Origin: Wolfiporia cocos
Lineage: Eukaryota; Basidiomycota; Agaricomycetes; Polyporales; Phaeolaceae
Length of the DNA: 64,000 nucleotides
Assembly: GCA_029448655.1 (NCBI GenBank)
Contig: JACCLO010000065.1
Span: forward strand, 1-64,000
Reading direction: 5' to 3'
The notes under the pieces were generated by a model that ran no database searches, had not been told where the DNA came from, and saw only the letters and a program-made list of their open reading frames with translations. The first letter of the stretch is position 1, and every line of letters begins with the position of its first letter. Of this stretch, positions 21,312 through 33,187 are shown one piece after another. The position numbers and the translations under genes were made by a program.

Positions 21312-22699
21312 TGACACAAACCCAAACCTAATACTCACTAATAGTGTTTCTTGAGGGCGGCTTAGAGGTATACACACACAAGAAGAGATAGCAAGTAAAA
21401 GTGTATGAGCGATGAGGTTGCTTGTTAGGCAGTAGCTCAATATCGAGGAGAACAGAACTGAGTTGTAACGCTCAGACTGTTCCAGTATATATACATGCTG
21501 ACACAGAACAGTCTGTGGGACTCACCACTTATCCTCCAGTGGGGAGGGAGGTAAGGTAGACTATTCTAGTGCAGCTAAGTGAGAGGATTCTTAGGCGCAT
21601 AGCCTAGAAGAATAGAACTAAGACGTATAGGACGCTTAGTCCCTATCTTATATACATGTTTGGTACTACTATACAGTATGTACCTAGTATGGCGTTGTGG
21701 CTGAGTAACCATCAACGGAAGGAAGATCCATCTACGAATAGAAGGGTTAGCATGTGATACTGGTACGGTATCGGCATAAGGCATAGATGTGTGATTGTGC
21801 TAGAAATAGACCGTGGTAAGCCGGTAATGGCGAACCTATCATATTACCTGTAGACATTCACATGGGGGCGGTTGAGACCAGTATGACGACAAGGCCGAAG
21901 GCCGAGTCTTGAGGGGTAACTGCCATAGGCTGTATCCCGGGGAATGACTAAGGCGGAGCGCCGAGCCATTAGTGCCATTGGTCGTAAGCCCGAGGGCTAG
22001 ACTGATGACGAGGGTATGATGCCAGTATGGTGCCATGTGTCTATACATAGGTCGGGACCTAGACATATGATGGTGGTGACATCATGATGATATCATAGTC
22101 TGGACAAGACCGTAGGTCTAGTCCATGACGTAGGTTATGACGTGGTACGGTTGCAAGCCGGACGTGTCATGGGGCATGACTAGCGTGTAAGCGCTGTGTC
22201 ATTCTAGCTTAGTAGCGCATAAGCGTACGTTGAGAAGCCGTAAGGGCAATAATAACCGTAAGGTTATAGCCGTATGGGATAAGTACTGGATAACTCGTAG
22301 TTATGCGTATAAATACCGGATAAATGGCTACGGATAGCGGAAAAATAGGGCGTTTAGATAATACTGTGACACATGCAATACAAGACCCCTAATACTACTA
22401 GGACCTACGGTACTATGGTATGAGTCAGGTTGCATGTGACCGTAAGTGATAACGTATGCGCTATGACTATGAATGAGTCAGATGGCAGGTGACTCTACAA
22501 GTGTAATGAGTCAGCGGTCACACATATGAGCATTAACATGTGATATCTGTGGAATGGGATGGAACCTGCTAGAAGGTTCCGTCGGCATCTAGTTCTACTG
22601 GGTCACGTGATCTACAAGTATCCGTGCTACGCTAACTATGCTACAAACTGGACTACAAGTCTAGGAAAAATAGGGAAAAATATAGGAAAATTTGTGACA
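21312..22699 (-). repeat. 3' LTR of element A, containing a nested solo LTR
   Basis: On the minus strand it starts TGTCACAAATTTTCC at 22699, directly after the purine tract that follows the dUTPase frame, which is the normal position of a 3' LTR. It runs to TGACACAAACCC at 21312. About 510 bp remain after removing the nested LTR. Its R stem-loop (CTGAGTTG...CGCTCAG) and TATA-like TATATATACATG stand at about 21455-21495. Confidence 0.7.
21499..22371 (-). mobile_element. Solo LTR (873 bp) nested in the 3' LTR of element A, target duplication CATGC
   Basis: TGACACAGAACAG at the start, ATACTGTGACA at the end, CATGC at 21494-21498 and 22372-22376. On the minus strand it shares layout with the solo LTR at 25148 (CGGATAAATGGC-type blocks, GTACTTATC-type blocks). 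Confidence 0.88.
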
Positions 22700-22735
22700 T
22701 TACCCCCTCTTCAAGATTTGCGGTCCCTGCAAAGG

Positions 22736-23467
22736 TTACTCGGTGATCGGTGGTTCGACATCTTGCCACTTGCTCGCTGAGGGCTCCATCAGGCGGTCCC
22801 AATCCTCATAGTCATGAGGGAGTATTTTGACTTCTCCCAAGTGTCTACCAGTATGACCAAAGCCTTTGTCACCACGAGCTGTGTCCTTCAAGTATTGTTG
22901 ATTGTACATGTAGGTTGTACTATGGTGGATTTCTGGTTGAGGGACAGGTTGCAGAAGTAATTGTGCTATCTTGTCCCTATGGTTAACCATGTATGGATAT
23001 CCGGTGAAGTTGTAGAGCATGACTATCACTTCTCCACAGTAATCCCAGTCTATGACTCTGCCTTGTACCTGTATGCCCTTCTTCGCCATGCTAGAATGTG
23101 TCTCCAGTTTGCCGCTGAATCCATAAGGGAATAGGATTCTTAGGTCTGTTTTCACGAGCATGGTGGTGTGAGGGTTTATCCTGGTAGCTTCGGCTGAGTA
23201 GATGTCAAATCCGGTGGCATGTTCAGTGCCTCTTTCTGGATATGTGCCCTGGGGTCCTACTGCGAATTCGAGATATTCGTTGAAGCAAGTGCCTTCTTCT
23301 ACGGAGTTGCCGAATTTGTCCCGTACTAACCACTTCCGTACTTTCTTGCATTCTTCCGGAGTAAATTCACCTCTCTGCAGTGGCCAATCATCTGGCCATA
23401 GATAACAATCCCCAACTTTCCAGTCTGGGTTGTCATCTGGTTCGAATACTTGAATATTGTGGGTGTG
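22736..23467 (-). CDS. Element A dUTPase domain, in frame after the pol stop
   Basis: dUTPase hydrolyses dUTP and keeps uracil out of element cDNA. The frame is open from the TGA at 23468 to 22736 and shows the family motifs in order: ATGFDIYSAEATRI (motif 1), GVIDWDYCGEVIVML-like (here VIDWDYCGEVIVMLYN, motif 3), HRDKIAQLLLQP (motif 4) and RGDKGFGHTGRH (motif 5). The expected SSMAKKG stands where motif 2 (SSGLA) lies and departs from its usual form. About 100 residues precede the domain (IQVFEPDDNPDW onward) and contain no ATG until 23161, so translation would need readthrough of the TGA after chromodomain residues TAPRR, or the TGA is a later mutation of CGA. Located at the far C-terminal end of pol, unlike element C. 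Confidence 0.8.
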   Translation of the reverse strand, partial: HTHNIQVFEPDDNPDWKVGDCYLWPDDWPLQRGEFTPEECKKVRKWLVRDKFGNSVEEGTCFNEYLEFAVGPQGTYPERGTEHATGFDIYSAEATRINPHTTMLVKTDLRILFPYGFSGKLETHSSMAKKGIQVQGRVIDWDYCGEVIVMLYNFTGYPYMVNHRDKIAQLLLQPVPQPEIHHSTTYMYNQQYLKDTARGDKGFGHTGRHLGEVKILPHDYEDWDRLMEPSASKWQDVEPPITE

Positions 23468-25147
23468 TCATCTTCGCGGAGCGGTATGTGCGTTAAGGGC
23501 ATGTTCTGCCTTGTATTCGTCTACCAACTCCTTAGTGTTGACGAAGTCATCTTCATATTCCCATGTGTCTTCTCCCATGGAGTACCCTAACCATCGCACC
23601 AGGAATTGTAGTTTTCCTGAGGGTGTGAATCTGTGGTTGAGTATTTGCTCCACTTCGTATTCTCCTGACTTATCTGGTTCTGGAGCTTCTTCCTTGCCGG
23701 TATATGGTGTTAGCTTTGACGCATGGAAGACCGGGTGATAGGCTCGGTATTGGCCATCCATGTGTAGTCTGAAAGTCACGGGTGACAGTTGTTCGACTAT
23801 TTTGAACGGGCCGATGTACCTGGGGGCCAAACTTCTTTCGGATGTTTGGTAATCCCTTACGTCTATCATAACCTTGTCTCCAACCTTGAAGGGTACTTTC
23901 TGGATCGATTGATTGTAATACCACTTCATACTGTCAGCTGCTAACTGCATTGCGGCTTTGGCTTGCTCCTGAGCGTTCCAACGATCGGTTGCAATTTCAT
24001 TAAGGTCTGCTTTTGCCTGAATAGCTAAATCTGCTGGCCCAGCCTTTGGGTGCCTTCCCAACTCGACGTAGAATGGTGACATCTTGGTAGTCTCTGACGC
24101 TGCGTTGTTGTATGCAAATTCCGCCGTAGGCAGGAATTGAGACCAATTGTCTTTGCAATACGAGTTTACATAGCATCTGAGGTATTGTTCAAGTGTCTGA
24201 TTCATTCTTTCCATCTGTCCATCTGCCTGTGGGTGATATGCCATAGTCATGGCATGTTCTATCCCTAGCAGTTTACACCATTCGCCGAATAGTTTGGATG
24301 CAAACTGCACTCCGTGATCGGAAATGATACGTTTAGGTAGCCCATGTATTGGGTAAAACCTTCTGTATAGGACTCTTACGGGATCCTTTGTTCCGAATTT
24401 GCTGGAGATGGGGAAGAAGCATGCTCGCTTGGTCAAGCAATTGACTACAACCATGATTCCGTCATACACCTTGTTGTCTATCTTCGACTTGGGTAGGTAC
24501 ATAATGAAATCCATGGTTATTATCTCCCATGGGGCTTCTGGTACTTCGTTAGGTATCAGGGGTCCATATGGCTTTTGCGGGCGATTCTTCATTTGCTGGC
24601 ATGTGTCGCATTCCTGTATGTATTTCTTTACCGAGTTGGTTAGTCCTGGCCACCAGTAATTACGTGAGATGAGTTTGTATGTCTTCCATCTCCCCATATG
24701 CCCTGCAGTAGGGTGGTCATGGTGTAATTGTAAGACCTTATTTCTAAGCTCTTCTGGTGCCTTGGGAACGTAGATCTTGTTATGGTACAAGAGTAGACCA
24801 TTCTCGTAGTTCCAGTCTCTGAGAGACTTGCCGAATTCGTGAGGTCCTGACTCCAATAGGCCTTTGTAGTCCTTGGTTACCTCGTTGTCTAGCAATGCTT
24901 TGTGTATTTCTCGTTGGAGTTCGTCATCTGGGATTACCAACTGATGGAGGGGCTCGAACGCAAGGATGGCTAATTCTCGCGCAAAGTTAACAAAAAATTC
25001 CGGTTTCAACAGAATATTGTTCCTATTGTCGAGTTCCACCCCCTCTTCATGGTCTGGTCTCCTGGACAGAGGGTCTGCAGTAAGCATGGTTTTTCCTGGT
25101 TTATGGTGCATGGAGAAGTTAAATCTTGACAGATATAATGCCCATCT
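23468..25147 (-). pseudogene. Element A integrase and chromodomain (pol, 3' part)
   Basis: The minus strand encodes the end of RNase H and its linker (HHKPGKTMLTADPLSR), the integrase zinc finger (HHDHPTAGHMG, CDTCQQMKNRP), the DDE core (TMDFIMYLP, ISDHGVQFASKL, ADGQMERMNQ), the GPF/Y region (RYIGPFKIVEQLSPVTFRL) and a C-terminal chromodomain (EYEVEQILNHR, LQFLVRWLGY, DTWEYEDD). Chromodomain integrases direct insertion to modified histones. The frame is intact over 1.68 kb and is interrupted only at its 5' side by the solo LTR at 25148. Two departures from the usual DDE neighbourhood are DHG for DRG and QADGQME for QTDGQTE; the acidic residues themselves remain. Confidence 0.9.
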
Positions 25148-26038
25148 TGTCACAGATCTGACATTTTTCCGCAATTAATTGCCATTTATCCGGTATTATT
25201 ACGCATACCTACGAGTTATCCTGTACTTATCAGTACAAGCCGACATGCCGGTGTAACCTAACAGTTATTACCTAAGCCCAAGAGTGCTTACGCGCTACTA
25301 AGCATCTATGACACGGCGCTTACACGCTAGTCATCAAGCATGACATGTTACATGACACTCTGTCACAAGACTAGACCTATGGTCTATTCTAACCCATGAT
25401 ACCATCATTACAAATAATGATATCATCATGACATCATATGGTCTAGCCCCTGGCTATGACATCACTATGATGTAACCCCTTCGTCATCATTACCAATTAT
25501 GACACCATTGGACCTAGGCCTACAGCCCAGTCCAATCCATAGCACGCCATCATTACACAATAATGGCATCACTATTCTAGACCCATGGTCTAGTACATTC
25601 CATGACATCATCATTTCCAATCATGACGTCATTATGATCCAGGCCTCCGGCCCGGTAACCATGTATGCGGATCTTCTGATCCATCCCTCGTATCTTACTG
25701 GCTAAGTCCATTACTGGCTAGCATGGTCACTATAGATACCTATGCATGATGCCTTATCGCATCATTATGATATACGGATGGTGCCATACTGACACCATCG
25801 CCTTATGCAAGCATATGACTAACACGTTTAGGGTAGGACCATTCCCTTACTTACGTAATCAAGTATAAGCATGTATATAAGATAGGGCTTAACGCCTTTA
25901 GTCGTTAGTTCTGTTCTTCTAGGCGCTGCGCGCCCTAGAAGAACTTCACCTCTCTTCTGCGCGCCTTCTGACTGCTTGCCTGCTTATTCCCCTCACCTTG
26001 TGGATTAGGCGGTGAGTCCCACAGTTAGATCTGTGTCA
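25148..26038 (+). mobile_element. Solo LTR (891 bp) inside element A pol, target duplication CATCT
   Basis: TGTCACAGATCTG at the start, AGATCTGTGTCA at the end, CATCT at 25143-25147 and 26039-26043. A TATA-like TGTATATAAG (about 25875) precedes the strong hairpin TTCTTCTAGGCGC/GCGCCCTAGAAGAA (25913-25944). Removing it with one CATCT restores the RNase H to integrase frame. Confidence 0.92.
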
Positions 26039-26043
26039 CATCT

Positions 26044-26126
26044 TGCCTGTCTCCTGGTGAGCTTCTGAGCCGTCTTGAAGTAGGTTAGGTTCAGATGATC
26101 CGACCATACTTCGAATTTTTCCGGGT
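26044..26126 (-). pseudogene. Stranded 83-bp piece of element A RNase H
   Basis: Between the two insertions the minus strand encodes [14 protein letters not shown] and KLTRRQA, the RNase H end (the VxSDHxNLxYF motif of gypsy elements). It joins in frame to 32190 on one side and 25147 on the other when insertions are removed. Confidence 0.9.
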
Positions 26127-27228
26127 TGTCACAGATTTATCTGGGGCTTACAGCATTTTTCCTACGATTATAGCAATTTACCTGGGATTTATACGTCTAA
26201 CTACAAGTTATCTACGGGTTAACTCCCAGTGCCACCACGACAAGCTCTTAACTGGGCTTATCAACCACATGACCATCTTACATAACGCTACGGCACCGTC
26301 CTGTCCAATAGCATAGTTACAGCTACGTCATACAGGTCTCGCCCGTCAGAGCAAGACCAGCCACGTCATAGATCCTAGATCATAATGATAGGCCGAGCGC
26401 AGGCACGCTCGCATAATAATGTCCACATGTACAAACAGTGCCTCGCGGCCTTGTACTATTGGGTCGGCCTTCCCGGCTTCCACCGCCATAAGATCCTTGA
26501 TCACAATGGCACCTCAGGCGCGCCACGCCCTTCGCATAATAATGGCAACACGACCATACAGCACCTATAATAGCACAAGGCTATATCGCTATAGGCACGG
26601 CCTTCCTCGGCCCTCCCACGGACTCGGCGTTCTCCAAGTCCCGGGATTCTGCCATCACGGCGTTGCCCAAACACCGGTCCTCGCCTCACGGCTAGACCAA
26701 GACATGCCCGGTAACCATCCGGACCGGGCTGTAAACACTATGCCACGGTACTAATCCCCGTCCAATGCATAACGACCTCGGCGTCCTCGCCTTGTCATCC
26801 ACGAAGACCGGCCAATCGCCATTATACCGCAATGTTCCGGCAACCGGCTTCCCATATACCCGGCTGCGCCCGCGTTTTCACTATGATAAAATACAAAATC
26901 CCTCTCCTACGATTGGTGCTGGCCATTAGGGCCATCACGGCCATGCTAGATAGAGTACATAAACATCAGATAAGATAGGCTTCGCCTCTTGGCAAAGCCA
27001 CATAACCCGGAATGGTCAGTAGCTAGCTAGTAGCACGTGCCATCCGGCATAAACATGTATATAAGTAGGAGCCAAGCGCCTTTACTAGTAGTTCTATTCT
27101 TCTCGGCGTACGCCGTAGAAGAACCTCTACCTCCTACCTGCTGTCTGATTAACCTCTTCCTCACCTAAGTCGCCTATGTTCATCGCAGGATACTGGCTTG
27201 GTGAGTCGCCACAGAGCCATCTGTGTCA
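26127..27228 (+). repeat. 5' LTR of the LARD-like element
   Basis: TATA-like CATGTATATAAGTAGG stands at about 27054, then the hairpin TTCTTCTCGGCG/CGCCGTAGAAGAA at about 27096-27125, and the terminal CACAG...CTGTG hairpin at 27210-27225. The plus orientation follows from the TATA box, hairpin and purine tract. Confidence 0.88.
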
Positions 27229-30200
27229 TAAGAATAGAACTACTACCCCCCTGCGCCTCTTAACTGGTGGCGCCTGGGTTTTTCCTCCAACAGGTGTCTG
27301 ATTAGCGCAGGGGCCGCTACTCTCTCTGCAAGGGGATGTATGCTCCGTGGTTGCGGATATGGGATACATCGGCGGCGGGCTTAGCGGCCTGCTGCCAACC
27401 CAGTGGGGCGCTGCTTGCCTAATCAGCAGCATGCGTCCTGCGAACCCGGACTCCAGGGTTAAGGAGGAGGGCCCGGCTTCCTGACAAGGTTGCTGGTGCC
27501 AGCGGTTGAGACCGCCTCTATTGGGAAAAGGGGACCGTCTGCCTGTGTGCGCGCAGCCCCCTGTCTGGCAATCCTGTTCAGGGACCCAACACTACCAGTA
27601 GGATCCCCATAGGGATATGCGCTTCGGCGTATTCCTGAGTTGGGTGTGGGAATCTTCCAAAGCCGCCCCCCAGGCGTAAGGGGCCCGCTTGGGATCTCCT
27701 TCGGGGAATCCAAGTGGTGAGGTGGTGCGGCTCGCAAGGCCAAACCAGCCGAGGTCACTCGCGGTAGCCAATAGCGTAAGTCCTACGGGCAGCTCGGTGT
27801 GCGAGCCTGGGTTAAACCGAGTTGGGGCCCCACCGGAAGCATGCGGCGTTGCCCACCATCCTTGATGTGTGGAGCGCTCGTGAATGCGCGATCTTAGATC
27901 GACGGATGGTTTTTTAGCCCTGATGTGACACCCAGGTGGCTATAGATGGCAAGCCTTACCACTAAAGCGCGGACCGGTCGCGGTGTAATACTGCGACCAC
28001 TTTCCAGCTCATCTCCACGAGGAAATGGGCTGTGTATCCTATTCCCAACCATGTGACCCAGCTTATCAAGCGCTGGCAGTCACCGACTCTCTTTCTAGAA
28101 GGAAGTCGCGCGCTTCGATGAAGACACCTGTCGGCTAAATTCCGCGCGGCGTCCTGACAAGGGCGCCCCTAACCATGCCCCCGTTCTTCTTGTGTTAGAC
28201 ATGACCACTCAGCGTTGATCGCTGATGATGAGCTCTCTTTCAGGTACCCTGGTATCCCAGTCAATAAGTAGATAAATATGTAGTTTTAGTGGCGGCTCCT
28301 AGTAGCTTACTTACTTTGTAAAGTAGCTTAGAAACCGTCCAATAGCATTTGTATTCGCCTCTGGAAATCCTGCGTCACCTGCTGGTTCCCAGGTTATCTA
28401 GCCTGGTTAAGGTCGCTTATGTACATATAAAGCAACCTTTTACGTCTTAGGTACAATAAGTCAATCGAAAAACGATACTAGTACCTTACTCGACGTAGGA
28501 TCGCGTACGCTTGGCAAACATATGCTTATAACTATTATTACTATGGGAATGCCTAAGTACCAAGTCGATTAAGATTCTTAATCTATCGGCGCCCGTTTGA
28601 CTTCGGTCTTCGCTCCTGAAAAGGGGATTCGGGTTATTGAGCATCTGTCATTTGGTCACATGTCACAAAGAACCTTAGAACGGGGGCACCCCTTTTGGTA
28701 ATGGAATTCCTGACAAGGAAATTACCATCCGATTGGGAAGAGACGTCTGACAAGCGTCTATAAATAATTGGGTACAGCGCTGTTTCCACCAGCCACCCAT
28801 GTACAAACAGATCGCAACAAGATTACTTCATTGAATCTTGCAATCTGGGTTAGAGGAAAGGAAAACAAGGGACACACGCTATTAATACGCGTTCCCTTGA
28901 AGTGTAGCGGAGGCCGCAAGGCTTCTAGAATCACACTTCATTCGGCATTCTCGCACAATCGCCGAATCTACACCGGTTTCCAACCGGTCCCCCCCTGTAT
29001 TGAAGTCGACAATTTCGCACGCCAATCGCAAAATTCGTCACGAGGCTAGCTACCTCACTTTTGATTTCACTTCGATTCAACTTTTCTCTGTGGGGAGAAT
29101 AACCGAATTCGAAAAATACACCTTAGCAACTCAATGCGATCGTCCGCAAAAGGTCTCGAAGAAGCACTCGAAAACTTCCAGAGATAACAAGGGAGTCCCC
29201 CTTATTAATTCAATCAAGCCGATTTGGCAATCGGTTATCATTTAATTGCTTGGTTTACGGAAACCTACGCCGTCGAGACGCGTAATAAATAAATCCGGAT
29301 CTGTATCCTTACGTCAAGAAAGGATTACATCTCGTCACTACATCGAATATGGGCCTGGAAAACCCTTCGATTCCGACAAACTAGGGCTTGGAAACCTTAG
29401 TATAAAAATCTGGTCGCATATGCGAGCGACTACACTGGATACAGCCGTATATGGATATACGTCAAGAATACCTTCGGCCCACATCCACCCACCCTTATCT
29501 GGGTATAGAGGCGGTTTAACCTCTTTAAAAACCAAAACCATCTGGATAGGTTTGATCGGGAGATCAAACGTGAAAGAGGGGGTGGAAACCCTAATTTCGC
29601 ACCTAGGACCTTAACAAGTCCACTATCCCACGCTTACAAATGAACCTTACGGTCATTAAAGCAACAAACGACATGCACTAAGAGGCCCGATTACCCTCAT
29701 TCATGCTCGTACTGTCCTATTCGTATATGGACGACAACCCTGTAATAGGAATATAGTAGCTATCTATCCAATAGCGAAATATACCCTTCCCCAACGATCA
29801 TCCCAGTTCCCACGCTTACAATGTCATACTCAATCGAAGAACGACTTTAACGACATACAAGCACATTGGAAACTACCGTCATCGCCACCATGGGACTTCA
29901 GCCCTTACGGGATACACCTATACGAGACAACTCCTGACAAGGATGTATGTTCTCACGGTTACCCAATAAGGCCTCACTACGGCAACGACACTACAGTATC
30001 AGGGAATACAATCATAAGCATTGACCATAATGCACAATGATTAGTACTTATACTATGGGGTTTTACACGAGAAGCCTACTCGTTAATAAATAAGTGCATA
30101 CAACAACGAAGGCACAGCTTCATTCCGGAACTTACGACTCCGAAGAGATCGCTACGTAGAAGCAATCTAACTAGGGGACACAACCCCTGTAACAAATGGG

Positions 30201-31091
30201 CATTGACAAATGTCACACGCTTAGTACTTGCGATACTAGGGAGGCGACGCCTCATAAACGTTCATAAGGCGACGCCCTTTAATAACCGTTCAAACCGCAT
30301 AAGTCGTACAAAGTAGGATTACCCCTGTACAAGCACAAAGCCTAAGACACCCGCCACGCGAACGAAGGAACTTGCAATCCCATTCACCGCTAGGCAATAG
30401 ACGTCGAAAAAGCACCGCTATGTCACACTCAATGGGTACTACGCATAAGCAACATATCCGCCCAAGGGCTCGAAGAGACACTAGAAAATCTCCAGAGCTA
30501 ACAGTGAAGCCCTCACTCTAAGGAATATCGCACAATGCTATCCGAAATACGTACAACGACACAATGCACCCTCTAATACGCTTGGCAAGCTATTGGAGAT
30601 ACAGATTACAAGTAGATTCAAAGGCACTATATGATGACCATTTCCATATCGCCTTCTACTACGAGTAACGTCATAAGCAAAAGCAATAATCCGACCAAGG
30701 TCGCGAAAAGGCACTAGAACACCTTCAGCGATAACAGGAGAGTCCCTCCTCTTAGGATCCGCATGCACAATGACAGCACACTCTAGTAACACGACTACAT
30801 CTCCCTAACAACGGCATTTGACCTTTCGGTCATCACGCGTTGATAATCGCTAGTAACGGCATTTAGCACTTCGCTATCACGCGTTACAAATCACTATAAG
30901 GAATAAAATCGCCTTCCACGCTCAGGTTCCACCACAAGTCCTGAAACTCCCATTTATCCCTGTTCAATTGACAAATTGAAGCAGCACCATAACGGCATTT
31001 GACACTTCGTCATCACGCGTTATACCGCTCTTGGGACGTACACAATGAGGAATAGTTTCATCAGGGACGATGAAACCTAAAGCGGGGGTAA
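27229..31091 (+). other. Interior of the LARD-like element: no protein, but repeated motifs
   Basis: Short open frames at 28768-29614 show no domain. The interior does contain imperfect internal repeats. One, an AAGAAGCACTCGAAAACTTCCAG-like block followed by GATAACA and GAGTCCC, occurs at about 29158, 30472 and 30706. Another, AACGGCATTTGAC followed by a short TTCG-capped inverted repeat and ATCACGCGTT, occurs at about 30812, 30854 and 30990. Such repeated, hairpin-forming blocks in a non-coding element are more easily explained as RNA signals (dimerisation, packaging) than as genes. Immediately after the 5' LTR there is no perfect primer-binding site beginning TGG; a TGGTGGCGCCTGGG sequence lies about 33 bp in. 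Confidence 0.6.
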
Positions 31092-32185
31092 TGTCACAGA
31101 TTTATCTGGGGCTTACAGCATTTTTCCTACGATTATAGCAATTTACCTGGGATTTATACGTCTAACTACAAGTTATCTACGGGTTAACTCCCATTGCCAC
31201 CACGACAAGCTCTTAACTGGGCTTATCACCACATGACCAGCATACATAACGCTACGGCACCTTCCGGTCCAATAGCATAGTTACAGCTACGTCATAAAGG
31301 TCTCGCCCGTCAGAGCAAGACCAGCCACGTCATAGATCGTAGATCATAATGATAGGCCGAGCGCGGCACGCTCGCATAATAATGTCCACATGTACAAACA
31401 GTGCCTCGCGGCCTTGTACTATTGGGTCGGCCTTCCCGGCTTCCCACCGCCATAAGATCCTTGATCACAATGGCACCTCAGGCGCGCCACGCCTTCGCAT
31501 AATAATGGCAACACGGCCAAATAGCACTATATTAGCATCAAGGCAATATCGCTATAGGCTCGGCCTTCTCGGCCATCTCACGGACTCGGCGTTCTCCAAG
31601 TCCCGGGCTTCTGCCATCACGGCGCTGCCCAAACACCGGTCCTCGCCTCACGGCTAAGACCAATACATGCCCCGGTAACCATCCGGACCGGGCTGTAACA
31701 CATGCCACGGTACTACCCGTCCAATGGCATAACGACCTCGGCGTCTCGCCTTGGTCATCCAACGAAGCACGGCCAATCGCCATTATGCCGCAAGGTATCC
31801 GGCAACCGGCTTCACCTATACCCGGGCTGCGCCCGCGTTAGTATCACAGATAAGACATAATCCCTCTATTACGATTGGGTCGGCCATTAGGGCCTTCCAC
31901 GGCCATTCTAGATAGAGTAACTAAACATCAGATAAGATAAAGCTTCGCCACTTGGCAAAGCCACATAACCCGGTAAGGCAACCGCTAGCTAGTAGCACGT
32001 GCCCTCCCGACACAATGTATATAAGTAGGAGCCAAGCGCTCTTTAACTTCAGTTCTATTCTTCTCGGCGTACGCCGTAGAAGAACCTCCTACCTCCTACT
32101 GCGTCTGATAACCTCTTCCTCACCTAAGTCGCCTAGTTCATCGCAGGATACTGGCTTGGTGAGTCCCACAGAGCCATCTGTGTCA
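31092..32185 (+). repeat. 3' LTR of the LARD-like element
   Basis: Same structure as the 5' LTR: TGTATATAAGTAGG at about 32016, hairpin TTCTTCTCGGCG/CGCCGTAGAAGAA at about 32056-32085, end CATCTGTGTCA at 32185. Confidence 0.88.
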
Positions 32186-33187
32186 CGGGTGACCTTCGAG
32201 ATAATGTTGCCATTCTTCTAATGCTCGAATTATGGCTAGCATCTCTTTGTCATAAATTTTGTAGTTCCGTTCCGGGGCAGTCATGCCTGTGGAATAGAAG
32301 GCGCAAGGATTCCATTTCCAACTATCTGGTGACCATTGCGTTAGGACTGCTCCAGTCGCAAAGTCTGATGTGTTGGCTTCTATACGGAATTTCTGAATTT
32401 TGTCCGGAATATGTAAGATGGGGGCAGTTGTAAAGGCCGCCTTGAGCTTTTGGAAAGCTTCTTCCTGTGCTTCATCCCAATGCCATTTCTCCGACTTCTT
32501 CATGAGTGTTGTCAGGGGTTTCACAATTTTCAAGAAGTCCTGAATAAACCGCCGATAGAAGTTCGCAAAGCCTAAAAAGGCTTGAACTTCCTTCACCTTG
32601 GTTGGGGTCAGCCAATCTAATACTCCTGATAGTTTCGAGGGGTCCATTTCGACTCTGCCCTTAGAAATTATCATACCCAAATAGTCGATGCTACTTTTTT
32701 CAAAGAAGCATTTCTCGGGTTTGGCATATAGATCATTGTCCCGCAGCCTTTTCAGGACTGCCTTGGTGATTTTGCGGTGTTCCGCTAAGTCGTTGCCAAA
32801 GATCAGTATGTCGTCCAGATAGACTATGACTTTTCCGGTGGCAATGAAATCCTTTAGGACGTCGTTCATCATTGCTTGGAAAGTCCCTGGCACGTTCTTG
32901 AAACCGAAATACATAACCATGGCTTCGTACAACCCCTGTTTAGTAATGAATGCTGTTTTCCATTCATCACCTTCCTTGATACGGACGTTGTTGTAACCCC
33001 ATCTCAGGTCGATCTTAGTAAAGATCGATGCACCTGAGAGTTGGTTGATAAGGTCCGATATCTGGGGTATAGGGTACTTGTTATCCACAGTTATTTCGTT
33101 CAGCTTCCTGTAATTGATTACCATGCACAAGGTTCCATCTTTCTTGGCAACGAAAAATACTGGGCTGGCCATAGGGGAGCTTGAATC
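32186..33187 (-). pseudogene. Element A reverse transcriptase and RNase H (5' part)
   Basis: The minus strand encodes MASPVFFVAKKDG, then TKIDLRWGYNNVRI, FGFKNVPGTFQAMMND, the YLDD catalytic motif (VIVYLDDILIFGN), LGMIISKGRVEMDPSKL and the RNase H start (RIEANTSDFATGAVL), ending KEMLAIIRALEEW before the LARD-like insertion. RNase H has NTSD where most gypsy elements have DASD, so its first catalytic Asp is replaced by Asn. YLDD in place of YMDD/YVDD is common. An in-frame TGA sits between this block and the protease (after KGYI), so the pol frame was already closed before or after the insertions. Confidence 0.9.

Larger units (their letters stand above)
26127..32185 (+). mobile_element. 6.06 kb LTR element without retroelement proteins (LARD-like), target duplication CGGGT
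   Basis: LTRs at 26127-27228 (1102 bp) and 31092-32185 (1094 bp) both begin TGTCACAGATTTATC and end CATCTGTGTCA, and CGGGT flanks the element at 26122-26126 and 32186-32190. A purine tract (AAAGCGGGGGTAA) precedes the 3' LTR. The 3.86 kb interior encodes no gag, protease, RT, RNase H or integrase in any frame. Long LTRs around a long non-coding interior fit a large retrotransposon derivative, mobilised in trans. The LTRs differ by many substitutions and small indels, so the insertion is not recent. Confidence 0.88.

Noticed and set aside
22736..23161. dUTPase of element A as a captured host gene
   Set aside because: It is in frame with pol and followed by the element's purine tract and LTR, so it belongs to the element.
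27230..28700. Ribosomal RNA-like GC-rich segment in the LARD-like interior
   Set aside because: No conserved rRNA core sequences are recognised; the segment is bounded by LTRs with a target duplication.
28768..29614. Three consecutive open frames in the LARD-like interior
   Set aside because: They have no domain, no splice structure and no similarity to retroelement proteins; they fit chance frames in non-coding RNA-type DNA.
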